A stretch of 9,445 nucleotides of DNA from an uncultured Agitococcus sp. (GCF_937920075.1 NZ_CALETI010000379.1:1-9445), one strand, 5' to 3'; counted from the first letter of the stretch, positions 1 to 5,859 are shown. Program-made: numbers and translations. The notes: generated by a model from the letters alone, not told the origin.

Positions 1-198
1 CTGGTGAAAGTCGTTGAACTCTTGCAAGCGGATAGCGAGTTACCAGAAGCTCTCAAAGACCATCCATTGTCAGGTAATCTAGCAGGGTTAAGAGATTGCC
101 ATATTGAACCCGACTGGCTTTTGATTTACCAAAAAATAGATGACCCTGAACCCGTTTTGAAACTTGAATTTACTGGTACACATTCAGATATTTTTTAA
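1..198 (+). CDS. YafQ/RelE-type toxin, 3' part
   Basis: The frame is open from the first base, so the gene starts outside the window. The 65 residues seen match the C-terminal two thirds of YafQ-type mRNA interferases, ribosome-dependent RNases of type II toxin-antitoxin systems. Visible family motifs are DHPLSGNLAG, DCHIEPDWLLIY and the tail TGTHSDIF, which carry the His, Asp-Trp and terminal His/Phe positions of the YafQ active site. One oddity: E. coli YafQ (recalled from memory) has Arg before TGTH, whereas this protein reads EFTGTH, so an active-site-region Arg appears to be Phe. The stop lies 11 bases before the next gene. An antitoxin gene of the RelB/DinJ type may lie upstream, outside the window. 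Family is secure; activity is uncertain. Confidence 0.88.
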   Translation: MVKVVELLQADSELPEALKDHPLSGNLAGLRDCHIEPDWLLIYQKIDDPEPVLKLEFTGTHSDIF

Positions 199-209
199 AC
201 GAGAAATCT

Positions 210-389
210 ATGAAAGTCCTTACAGAACAAGAAGTTCAACAAAATTTTGATGAATTATTAGACGATAACGAGAAAAATCCAGTGATTGTTTTACGAGATG
301 GAAAAGTTGCTTGTGTGATGGTTGGAATTGAATATGCAAAAAATGCAACTGAGATGCAAAAATTACGAGATTTTGTAATCACTCTCTAA
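210..389 (+). CDS. Phd/YefM-like antitoxin, 59 aa
   Basis: This small protein has the N-terminal layout of Phd/YefM antitoxins: a short strand and helix (MKVLTEQEVQQNFDELLDD), then NPVIVLRDGKVACVMVGIEY, which matches the family pattern of a 'P-V-I-x-x-R-x-G-K-x-V-A' strand followed by a tyrosine-containing helix. Such domains dimerise, bind the operon's operator and neutralise a partner toxin through their C-terminal tail. At 59 residues it is short; typical members have about 75-90, so the toxin-binding tail is reduced. It begins 11 bases after the toxin stop with only a weak purine-rich ribosome site, so it is probably translated from the same mRNA. It may be the partner of the YafQ-like toxin in reversed order, or a leftover of another system. 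Confidence 0.75.
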   Translation: MKVLTEQEVQQNFDELLDDNEKNPVIVLRDGKVACVMVGIEYAKNATEMQKLRDFVITL

Positions 390-399
390 AAACGCATTT

Positions 400-423
400 A
401 AACGCCCATAGAGGCGTTTTTTT
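400..423 (+). terminator. Rho-independent terminator after the TA genes
   Basis: A perfect 7-bp stem (AAACGCC at 400-406 with GGCGTTT at 413-419), a 6-base loop and a run of T to 423. It lies 11 bases after the antitoxin stop and separates the TA genes from the replication origin. Confidence 0.85.
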
Positions 424-668
424 GTGTCTGGATGTCCCAACCTACTACCAACACCACAAACCCATCTAAAAACGCTTAAAAAGTGCCTTCTTGCCCATGT
501 TTCCTTCTTAGCAACTGCCACCAGTTCGTCCCCGTGTTCCAAAATGTTCCTAAAAATGCTTTTTGTTTTTTCAAAAAACACACAAGCCACTGTGTTGTAT
601 TTTATAAACACAAGTATTTTCCTATTTTAGAGGGGTGTGTAAGCCTTACGGGGCAAGGCTTACCGATG

Positions 669-710
669 ATGAACTATGACAAATGTGGGATGAACTATGA
701 CAAATGTGGG
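669..710 (+). repeat. Two perfect tandem 21-bp iterons
   Basis: Units 669-689 and 690-710 are identical and directly adjacent, beginning ATGAACTATGACAAATG and ending TGGG. The 21-bp period is about two helical turns, so bound Rep molecules would line up on one face. The core TATGACA occurs at 675-681 and 696-702. A truncated third unit (ATGAAAG) begins at 711. They are the likely Rep binding sites for initiation and copy control. Confidence 0.85.
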
Positions 711-745
711 ATGAAAGTTAAAACCTTATGAACAAAGGCTTTTTT

Positions 746-800
746 AACTATGACAGAAATGGGACAGGTTATAATTATGTCATAAATTTGACGTGTCATA
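746..800 (+). promoter_or_regulatory. rep promoter with diverged iteron and inverted half-sites
   Basis: A third iteron copy (AACTATGACAGAAATGGGA, 746-764) covers where the -35 would lie for the TATAAT at 770-775, which is preceded by GGT. Downstream, the reverse complement of the iteron core, TGTCATA, occurs twice (778-784 and 794-800). In well-studied Rep_3 plasmids, monomers bind direct iterons and dimers bind inverted half-sites at the rep promoter to repress it. The layout fits that, but the -35 is weak and the promoter is an inference. Confidence 0.55.
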
Positions 801-841
801 TTTTTTCTATAAACTCACCCTATTCACTGTTTTTTTTAACT

Positions 842-1873
842 ATGGAAACTTTTACGTTTATGAGTGCAGATGATGACAAGGGGGGCGTACTCGTCACCAA
901 AGACAACCGACTAATCGAGGCACGGTATAAGCTCACCGTGAACGAACAACGCCTAGTGTTGGGGCTTGCCTCAATGGTACGAAAGGATGATGAGGATTTT
1001 AAGGATTATGTGGTTCACGTTGAAGACATAGCCGAATTATTTGGAATGGAAAATAGTAATTCTTTCAATGAAAAAATGCAGGATGCTGTTAATGCTCTTA
1101 TGGATGACAGAGGTTCTTTGAATATATCTACGAAACCCAACGAAATAGAAAAAGTCCGTTGGGTTTCGTATGCAAAATATGTGAAAGGTTCAGGGAAAAT
1201 CTTAATGCGGTTTGATAAATCCATTAAAGATTTTATGATTCAAATAAAAAACCAGTTTACCCAGTACCAACTTTCAGCCATTCGGCAGTTTAAATCCACC
1301 TACGCTATTCGTTTCTACGAACTTATGGCAATGAAAAGGAATATGGGGAAAGGGGCGAAAGATGGTTTTTTTTATAGGGAGTTTGAGATAGCAGAGCTAA
1401 AATCATATTTAGCTATTGCAGAGGGCGAATATAAATTATTGGCAGACTTAAAAAGAAGAGCTATAGAACCAGCATTAAAAGAAATAAACGAGTTTTCAGA
1501 TATTGAAATTATTAAGCATAAAAACGAATGGGCAGAATATGTAAAGCAAGGACGAGCAGTACATAAAATCATTATTCGTGCCAAACCAAAAAAACAAAGG
1601 CAGATGGATTTAATAGAGCAGGAAGGGAGTAAATCAAAAGACGATGGAACTTCTAAAGCTCAAGAAAACCTAGTGAAAGCAGGGGTATCCATCGAGACCG
1701 CGAAAAAATGGGTAACCAAGTTCGGTTCTAAGCGTGTGGAACGTAACCTAGCGTATGTACTTGCAGAGAAAAAGGCAGGGAAGGTAAAAACGAGCCTGAT
1801 AGGTTATATCTGTAGCGACTTGCATTTGAAACCGCTCAGGACTGCATTAGACGCGATTTGCGGCCCGAATTAA
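842..1873 (+). CDS. Rep_3-family plasmid replication initiator
   Basis: This 343-residue protein binds iterons and opens the origin. The first winged-helix domain covers about residues 15-145 and starts with the family signature LVTKDNRLIEARYKLTVNEQ followed by RLVLGLASM. The second (about 146-250) contains QFKSTYAIRFYELM, the IAELKSYL segment and LKRRAIEPALKEINEFSD. A basic linker (about 245-270) leads to a C-terminal helical segment (about 272-325, VKAGVSIETAKKWVTKFG) seen in many Rep_3 proteins. The frame is open back to 728, but that start would put an iteron and the promoter inside the gene, so 842 is preferred; ATG 860 (MSADDDKGG) is an alternative. Both have poor ribosome sites. The last 21 codons lie inside the 170-bp inverted repeat. 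Confidence 0.93.
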   Translation: METFTFMSADDDKGGVLVTKDNRLIEARYKLTVNEQRLVLGLASMVRKDDEDFKDYVVHVEDIAELFGMENSNSFNEKMQDAVNALMDDRGSLNISTKPNEIEKVRWVSYAKYVKGSGKILMRFDKSIKDFMIQIKNQFTQYQLSAIRQFKSTYAIRFYELMAMKRNMGKGAKDGFFYREFEIAELKSYLAIAEGEYKLLADLKRRAIEPALKEINEFSDIEIIKHKNEWAEYVKQGRAVHKIIIRAKPKKQRQMDLIEQEGSKSKDDGTSKAQENLVKAGVSIETAKKWVTKFGSKRVERNLAYVLAEKKAGKVKTSLIGYICSDLHLKPLRTALDAICGPN

Positions 1874-1980
1874 GTGCATCTATCGGGGGTCTCAGGACAG
1901 GATTAAATGCCACTGAGCCTGCATTACATTTTCAGGACTGCATTTCATTGCATCAGGACAGCATTAACTGCAAATGAAAA
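1811..1980 (+). repeat. Left arm of 170-bp inverted repeat (rep 3' end plus iteron-like units)
   Basis: Bases 1811-1980 match the reverse complement of 2360-2529 at 149 of 170 positions with no gap, by hand alignment. The first 63 bases are the end of rep and the remaining 107 are non-coding. The non-coding part differs at 11 positions and the coding part at 10, so conservation does not follow the gene. The arm contains six degenerate copies of a 19-bp unit near TCAGGACAGCATTAAATGC, starting at about 1836, 1859, 1892, 1913, 1932 and 1953, mostly 19-23 bp apart. Confidence 0.9.
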
Positions 1981-2359
1981 ACCAGCCAAACGGCACTTCC
2001 TGTGCGTCCATCAAATGATGGTTTGATGGTCGTTTTGAAAATAGTCAATTATGGTAAAAATACCCTCAAATAACCGTTCAACTTCTCATTCCTGTTTTCA
2101 ACGTCCAACTAGACTCAAGTTTGACGCGAAATTTGGACATGGCACGTATGTTTCGACAAAAGATAATTTGTGTATTGGTATGATGCAATACATCCTGCGA
2201 ATTCAGCTTGGTGTTGGCTATAAGCTCACTAATTTTTAGGGGCATAGAAGAGTTTTTTACTCATTTTTTTAATTCATGTAGAGAATTTTAGAAAATATTA
2301 ATTAAAATCAGTTAGTTATTAATATAATGCTGCTGTTGTAGCTAATCGACTACTGAAAA
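1981..2359. other. Spacer between the inverted-repeat arms, no gene seen
   Basis: An 8-bp stem with a 6-base loop (CCATCAAA at 2008-2015 with TTTGATGG at 2022-2029), followed by TCGTTTT, could weakly terminate rep transcription. A 62-codon open frame (2051-2239) has no ribosome site and no recognisable features. Bases 2230-2340 are very AT-rich (TTAATTAAAATCAG, TTATTAATATAATG) and could be an easily melted segment between two iteron-like arrays. Nothing else was recognised. Confidence 0.45.
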
Positions 2360-2529
2360 TTTTCATTTGCAGTTAATCCCGTCTTGACGCGATGAAATGC
2401 AGTCCTGCAAATGTAATTCAGGCTCAGTGGCATTTAATCCTGTCCTGAACCACCCGATAGAGGCACTTAATGCTGGCCTCAAAGTGCGTTGAATGCTGTC
2501 CTGAGCCGTTTCAAATGCAAGCCGCTACA
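2360..2529 (-). repeat. Right arm of 170-bp inverted repeat; remnant of a second rep 3' end
   Basis: Read on the minus strand from 2529, this arm encodes CSGLHLKRLRTAFNAL then a stop, closely matching CSDLHLKPLRTALDAI at the end of the intact rep. It then continues through the same six iteron-like units. Its unit 2 (TGAGGCCAGCATTAAGTGC) is closer to the consensus than the left-arm counterpart. Homology stops at 2529, exactly where transposase sequence begins, so a second rep-like gene in opposite orientation was probably cut away there. Confidence 0.85.
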
Positions 2530-3233
2530 ACTACAGTGATGTGGTGTTTGGGTTATTCCGATTGCTTGGGTATCGTTTTTGCCCTCGATTAGCCGATATT
2601 GGCGGAGGACGCTTTTGGCGGGTTGATCCAGAAGCGGATTATGGCCAGCTCAATGCAATTGCCAATCATCAAATCAAAATGTCAATTATCGAACCTCATT
2701 GGGAGGATATATTACGCCTTGTTGGATCGCTCAAAATGGGACGAATCCCAGCAGAAGGTATTATGCGGACGTTACAAGTGGGCGATAAGGCAACCCCACT
2801 GGCTTTGGCAATCGCTGAAATTGGCAGAATAGAAAAAACCATTCATACGCTGAACTTTATTGATGATGAAAGCCGACGCAGAAGTACATTACTGCAATTG
2901 AATCTGGGCGAAGGTCGGCATGCTTTAGCACGCGATATATTTCACGGAAAACGCGGGGAGCTACACCAGCGATACAGAGAAGGCCAAGAAGACCAGCTCA
3001 GTGCGTTGGGAATCGTGGTCAATGTGGTCGTATTGTGGAACACCATCTACATGGATGCTGTATTAACTCAGCTTCGATTAGAAGGCTATCCCGTTCGCGA
3101 CGAGGATGTTGCTAGACTTTCCCCCTTTAGCCATCAACATATAAATATGTTAGGCCGTTACTCATTTGATGTTCATGATGCAGTCGCTCGGGGAGAGTTG
3201 CGCCCACTTCGACCGCCCATTGAAAATCCTTAA
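2530..3233 (+). pseudogene. tnpA: Tn3-family transposase, C-terminal fragment
   Basis: About 234 residues match the C-terminal quarter of Tn3-family transposases (usually near 1000 residues): SDVVFGLFRLLGYRFCPRLA, RFWRVDP, AEGIMRTLQVGD, HTLNFIDDES, RYREGQEDQLSALG, NVVVLWNTIYMDA, GYPVRDEDVARLSP and HINMLGRYSF. The GEGRH Glu lies 106 residues before the end, the same distance as Glu895 in Tn3, so it is the third catalytic acid. Both catalytic Asp residues are missing, so it cannot transpose. GTG 2541 is only the first start-like codon; the frame runs back to the rep-repeat junction at 2529/2530. Base composition is richer in GC than the flanks. It ends at its natural stop, but no Tn3 terminal inverted repeat is visible after it. 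Confidence 0.93.
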
Positions 3234-3234
3234 G

Positions 3235-3449
3235 TCGGTTCGCCGTTCCATTGCTCCCCAAACCCCTAAACGGTCTTCAAATTCGATCAGAAACCGACTC
3301 ATGGCAGTACGCCAATCACGAATGGGCATATTCCATTTTTTTGATGCGGCCTCTATAGCCAAATATACCACTTTTCTCACCGAATCATCAGTAGGAAATA
3401 TTTTCCGTTTTTTTGTCGCTTGGCGAATAACGCTATTCAAACGCTCCAT
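3235..3449 (-). pseudogene. IS256-family transposase, C-terminal fragment
   Basis: On the minus strand, about 70 residues match the tail of IS256/mutator-type DDE transposases: MERLNSVIRQATKKRKIFPT, then DDSVRKVVYLAIEAASKKW and RFLIEFEDRL. The Glu after the first Met aligns with the catalytic Glu of the family's 'TN-x-I-E-R-L-N-S' motif (Glu341 in IS256, from memory), so the break lies right at that residue; upstream codons quickly reach a stop. The native stop codon also seems lost: the frame runs on into antisense Tn3 sequence to 3162. Both ends are therefore broken. Confidence 0.82.
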
Positions 3450-3790
3450 AAAAGTGGAAATAATAGTGATTTATTATATCAAAAATTGGTTATTTAAACC
3501 ACACAAAAACCGTTTAAAGTAGTCAAAAATACCATCTATTATACTTAATAAATAGTTAGTCTAATCGCTCCACAAATAAATAAGGGTTTAACTGTTTGCG
3601 ACGATGATTAAGGTGTTTTAAAAGCAAAAGCGGTTGGTTAGAGGGCGAATGGTTTGGGTCATGGCGTATATCATGGCGCGAGAAAATCAGAGCTATTTAA
3701 TCAATCCTTGGGTTTTATCGCTCGCCTGACAAATAAGGGTTTAATTGTTTGCGACGATGATTAAATAAATAAAAGCATTTATATATTAAA
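3450..3790. other. Gene-free stretch before the cassette block
   Basis: No open frame with a ribosome site or family match was seen. It contains the two copies of a 34-bp direct repeat, a short repeat TCATGGCG (about 3659 and 3669), and TCGCCTGACAAA at 3722-3733, which recurs at 7319-7330 just before another promoter module. It probably represents debris of earlier cassette or replicon rearrangements. Confidence 0.4.
3578..3764 (+). repeat. 34-bp direct repeat, 153 bp apart
   Basis: Copies lie at 3578-3611 and 3731-3764. They begin AAATAAGGGTTTAA, end TTTGCGACGATGATTAA and differ by one base (C or T at the 15th position). The second copy leads straight into the first promoter module. Role unknown; it may mark a duplication or a recombination site. 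Confidence 0.75.
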
Positions 3791-3891
3791 CACTTGCAAA
3801 AGTGTATTAAATACACTACAATACACGAACAGGAGGAGCGGTCGTTTCCCCCATTTTTCAAAAGTACCACACGAGGTACAGGAGTCAAAAA
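3791..3891 (+). promoter_or_regulatory. Control module 1: promoter, operator and two leader hairpins
   Basis: -35 TTGCAA (3794-3799), 17-bp spacer, -10 TACAAT (3817-3822). The spacer holds the palindrome GTGTATTAAATACAC (3802-3816), and a further half-site AATACAC (3820-3826) overlaps the -10. Expected start of transcription is near 3829. Leader hairpin 1: GGAGGAG/TTTCCCC (3832-3838, 3845-3851), one mismatch, loop CGGTCG. Hairpin 2: GTACC/GGTAC (3864-3868, 3875-3879), loop ACACGA. AGGAG follows at once, 7 bases before ATG 3892. Confidence 0.85.
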
Positions 3892-4119
3892 ATGCAAATT
3901 TCAGATTTAAACTTTAAAGATTGTGCGGATGGATGCAAAAAAGCAAATGTTAATTTTGCGAATGGTTTGACTGCGAGCGTTATTACAGGAAGCCTACTTT
4001 CTAATTTATTTGAAATTGCCATTTTGAAAGATGGCAAACTTCATGGTGCGGTAAAATGTGACCTAAGCGAAAAGGAGGCAACCGCCTATTTAGAAGAGGC
4101 CGAAGCACTAACAAAATAA
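3892..4119 (+). CDS. Small cassette protein of unknown function, 75 aa
   Basis: I do not recognise this 75-residue protein. It is soluble in appearance, with no signal peptide or membrane segment. Cysteines at 11, 15 and 56 (CADGC near the start) might bind metal, but the pattern is incomplete. The C-terminal third is acidic and helical (LSEKEATAYLEEAEALTK). The start is fixed by the AGGAG ribosome site at the end of module 1. It is the first gene of the cassette block and a single-gene unit, followed by two hairpins. Confidence 0.82.
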   Translation: MQISDLNFKDCADGCKKANVNFANGLTASVITGSLLSNLFEIAILKDGKLHGAVKCDLSEKEATAYLEEAEALTK

Positions 4120-4135
4120 AGTACATAAACAACAT

Positions 4136-4168
4136 CCTATTGCAGTGAATTAAATGCACTGCAATAGG
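4136..4168 (+). terminator. Perfect 12-bp stem-loop after the 75-aa gene
   Basis: CCTATTGCAGTG (4136-4147) pairs fully with CACTGCAATAGG (4157-4168) around a 9-base AT-rich loop. No T run follows, so this is not a standard terminator. It could protect the mRNA 3' end, or be a protein-binding palindrome. Confidence 0.55.
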
Positions 4169-4228
4169 TAAGCCCCCTAAGAGCTTAGTAAATAAAACTA
4201 ACGCGCTAAAGCTTTGTTTGATGCGATA

Positions 4229-4259
4229 GAAAAAAAGCGGGAGTACCCTACTTTTTTTT
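4229..4259 (+). terminator. A/T-flanked hairpin, probable bidirectional terminator
   Basis: A stem of AAAAAAAG with CTTTTTTT around an inner GGG/CCC stem with loop AGTA. The T run on both strands fits termination in either direction. It lies about 140 bases before module 2. Confidence 0.55.
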
Positions 4260-4401
4260 ATCACATCGGGAGACAAAAAGCAGAGGGTTTAGAATTATTT
4301 AAAAAGAAAAGCTGGTTAAAAATAGGCGAATCCTTTTAGTTTGTTATGGCGCGAGTTAATCAAATATCAATGCTATTAAAAAGCAAATATTATATATCAA
4401 A

Positions 4402-4500
4402 CACTTGCAAAAGTGTATTAAATACACTACAATACACGGACAGGGCAAGCACGAAGCAAGTCAAAACTCAATACGCCAAACGAGGCGAGAGGATTTAGAA
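4402..4500 (+). promoter_or_regulatory. Control module 2: promoter, operator, one leader hairpin
   Basis: -35 TTGCAA (4405-4410), 17-bp spacer, -10 TACAAT (4428-4433); palindrome GTGTATTAAATACAC at 4413-4427 and half-site AATACAC at 4431-4437. Hairpin 1 with the CGGTCG loop is absent, replaced by a GCAAGC-rich segment of similar length. Hairpin 2 is CGCC/GGCG (4474-4477, 4484-4487) with loop AAACGA. The ribosome site is AGAGGA (4488-4493). The tail GAGGATTTAGAAA before ATG differs from most modules but recurs at module 8. Confidence 0.82.
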
Positions 4501-5172
4501 ATGGCAAATTTAGAAAACAATTTTTTCAACGTAGGCAAGGGCAATAAAAAGACAGGCGTGATGCTCACTACGCGCTCACCGCGTAACACTTGCCCAGATG
4601 ATTGCGGCCTAAAGTCAAACGGCTGCTATGCTGAGAACGCGCCTATTGTGTGGTGGTGGGACAAACAAGACAAAACCGAAAAAGACATGCTTGACGCAAT
4701 CCGTCGTGTGCCTAAAAACCATTTGTGGAGACATAACGAGGCTGGGGATTTTGTTAGTAATGGCGGCCTGATTGACGAAAACCACCTTGCAAAAATCGTG
4801 ACTGCTAACCGTAACAAAAAAGGGTTTACTTATACCCACCATCGCCTTAACAACCACAACAAAAAGCTAATCAAAGAAGCCAACGAGAGCGGCTTTACCA
4901 TCAATTTAAGCGCGGATACAGTGACGGCAGCCGATAGCTATATGGCGTTGAATATCGCGCCTGTATGCGTTTTATTGCCACTAGACACAAGGAATGTAAG
5001 TTACACGCCAGCAGGTCATAAAATTGTGGCTTGCCCAGCAGAAAAAAGCGAAAAAGTGACATGCGCGAGTTGCGGACTTTGCCAGTTATCAAAAAGAGCT
5101 TATTTAATTGGATTTCGCGCACATGGAACAAAGAAAAAACAAGCCAATAAAATTGCACTAACAATAATTTAA
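4501..5172 (+). CDS. Cys-rich protein resembling DUF7227-type proteins, 223 aa
   Basis: The frame is open to 4405, but that would place the promoter inside the gene; the AGAGGA site selects ATG 4501. An N-terminal Cys cluster (C31, C35, C42 in TCPDDCGLKSNGCYAE) is followed by R77-H78-N79-E80-x-G82-D83, then YTHHRL (111-116), NLSADT (135-140) and a C-terminal cluster C178, C188, C191, C194 (CASCGLC). This pattern (TTRSPxTCPDDC, RHNEAGDF, terminal CxxCxxC) recalls uncharacterised phage and plasmid proteins classed as DUF7227, and more distantly the phage Gp37/Gp68 family, which also has a GCYA/NCYA Cys motif. Two Cys clusters suggest a zinc or iron-sulfur protein. Function is unknown and the family name is from memory. 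Confidence 0.85.
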   Translation: MANLENNFFNVGKGNKKTGVMLTTRSPRNTCPDDCGLKSNGCYAENAPIVWWWDKQDKTEKDMLDAIRRVPKNHLWRHNEAGDFVSNGGLIDENHLAKIVTANRNKKGFTYTHHRLNNHNKKLIKEANESGFTINLSADTVTAADSYMALNIAPVCVLLPLDTRNVSYTPAGHKIVACPAEKSEKVTCASCGLCQLSKRAYLIGFRAHGTKKKQANKIALTII

Positions 5173-5180
5173 AAAATTCC

Positions 5181-5207
5181 TTTCCCCCCCCACAAGGGGG
5201 GGGGAAA
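5181..5207 (+). terminator. Homopolymeric C8/G9 hairpin after the Cys-rich gene
   Basis: TTT plus eight C (5181-5191), loop ACAA, then nine G plus AAA (5196-5207): an 11-bp, very GC-rich stem. No T run follows. It may stop or pause RNA polymerase, or block 3' exonucleases. Such homopolymers are prone to length change. Confidence 0.55.
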
Positions 5208-5281
5208 CAAAGCAACATTATACACCCCCTATGCACGAAGCTAAATAATTTACGGATACAAAAATAAATAACAGCGCGAGC

Positions 5282-5379
5282 TTTACAGAGTGTATTAAAT
5301 ACACTACAATACAAGCACAGGATGAGCGGTCGCTTGTCCCTTTTTTCAAAAACGCCAAACGAGGCGCAGGAGTCAAAAA
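5282..5379 (+). promoter_or_regulatory. Control module 3: promoter, operator and two leader hairpins
   Basis: -35 TTTACA (5282-5287), 17-bp spacer, -10 TACAAT (5305-5310); palindrome GTGTATTAAATACAC at 5290-5304; third half-site degenerate (AATACAA, 5308-5314). Hairpin 1 GGATGAG/CTTGTCC (5320-5326, 5333-5339) pairs at all seven positions with G-U pairs, loop CGGTCG. Hairpin 2 CGCC/GGCG (5353-5356, 5363-5366), loop AAACGA. AGGAG (5368-5372), 7 bases to ATG. Confidence 0.85.
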
Positions 5380-5796
5380 ATGTTAATCATTCAAAACGAA
5401 AAGCATTTAACGCTTATCGAAAAGCTCAAGCTAGATATACAACTTCTTTACAAAGAAGTTAGTGAAAAATACGAAAGCGGATCTAAAACCTCGCGTAAAT
5501 CCAATGATGGTGTTAGAAGTTTTTACAATTCTCATTATCGAAAAATCGACACTAAAAAAGCAATAATTAAATTTATTGAAAAGGGCTTAAATGTTGACAT
5601 TTATATGGCACAAGATTTTTTGATGGAGCATTTTTCTTGGCTAACACCAGTAGAGAAAATTAGGTTGGCTCCCTGTTGCATTTATAGCATGCCTCCGTTT
5701 GAACAAAGCATATTGATAAAAAGGCTGTATGAAAAACTAAACTCTGCATATAAGAAAGAACTCAATAAATCAAAACGGATGGGTGATTTAGTTTAA
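5380..5796 (+). CDS. Cassette protein of unknown function, 138 aa
   Basis: Not recognised. The 138-residue product is basic and largely helical, with a Lys/Ser-rich loop (about 30-45) and a Cys pair at 99-100 (LAPCCIY). There is no signal peptide or membrane helix. The start is set by the AGGAG of module 3. The charge and helical content would suit a nucleic-acid or protein-binding role, but there is no motif to name. It is a single-gene unit closed by a strong terminator. Confidence 0.82.
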   Translation: MLIIQNEKHLTLIEKLKLDIQLLYKEVSEKYESGSKTSRKSNDGVRSFYNSHYRKIDTKKAIIKFIEKGLNVDIYMAQDFLMEHFSWLTPVEKIRLAPCCIYSMPPFEQSILIKRLYEKLNSAYKKELNKSKRMGDLV

Positions 5797-5824
5797 TACG
5801 AGTTTTATCAAAATACTGCACATA

Positions 5825-5859
5825 TCCCCTAAACTAATTTTAGGGGAAGTTTTTTATTT
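5825..5859 (+). terminator. Rho-independent terminator after the 138-aa gene
   Basis: A perfect 9-bp stem, TCCCCTAAA (5825-5833) with TTTAGGGGA (5839-5847), 5-base loop, followed by AGTTTTTTATTTT. It isolates module 4 from upstream transcription. Confidence 0.85.

Larger units (their letters stand above)
424..841. other. Probable origin region of the Rep_3 replicon
   Basis: No convincing gene is present. The stretch holds a 17-bp palindrome TGTTTTTTCAAAAAACA (564-580), an inverted repeat AAGCCTT/AAGGCTT (641-647 and 655-661), two perfect iterons (669-710), a diverged iteron (746-764), a TATAAT -10 box and two inverted half-iterons before rep. This order (AT-rich DNA, iterons, autoregulated rep) is what iteron plasmids with Rep_3 initiators usually show. 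No clear DnaA box was found by eye. Assignment as oriV is inference from layout. Confidence 0.65.

Noticed and set aside
363..611. Minus-strand open frame of 82 codons in the origin region
   Set aside because: It overlaps the antitoxin end and a terminator, has no ribosome site and no family resemblance; probably chance.
728..841. Upstream extension of rep to a start at 728
   Set aside because: It would put the third iteron, the -10 box and the inverted half-sites inside the coding region. There is no ribosome site, and the extra residues do not look like a Rep_3 N-terminus.
1836..1971. CRISPR array suggested by the regularly spaced repeats
   Set aside because: Units are degenerate, about 19 bp at 19-33 bp period, with almost no spacers between them, and there are no cas genes; they look like iterons.
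2051..2239. 62-codon open frame between the inverted-repeat arms
   Set aside because: No ribosome site, no motif, and the codon pattern does not look coding; described only as part of the spacer.
3166..3522. 118-codon plus-strand open frame over the transposase remnants
   Set aside because: It is a frame shadow of the Tn3 tail and the antisense of the IS256 fragment.
3601..3660. Pasteurellaceae DNA uptake sequences (GCGGT-type cores)
   Set aside because: AAAGCGGT-like strings occur, but no full AAGTGCGGT or ACAAGCGGT core was found, so they do not help place the host.
3832..3884. Leader as a known metabolite riboswitch
   Set aside because: The fold is just two small hairpins, and the downstream genes share no metabolic pathway; no known riboswitch consensus was recognised.
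4405..4500. Longer form of the Cys-rich protein starting at 4405
   Set aside because: That start lies in the -35 box of module 2; transcription would begin downstream of it.
4901..5314. 137-codon minus-strand open frame opposite the Cys-rich gene
   Set aside because: It is antisense to a well-supported gene, runs through the C/G hairpin and into module 3, and has no ribosome site or family features.
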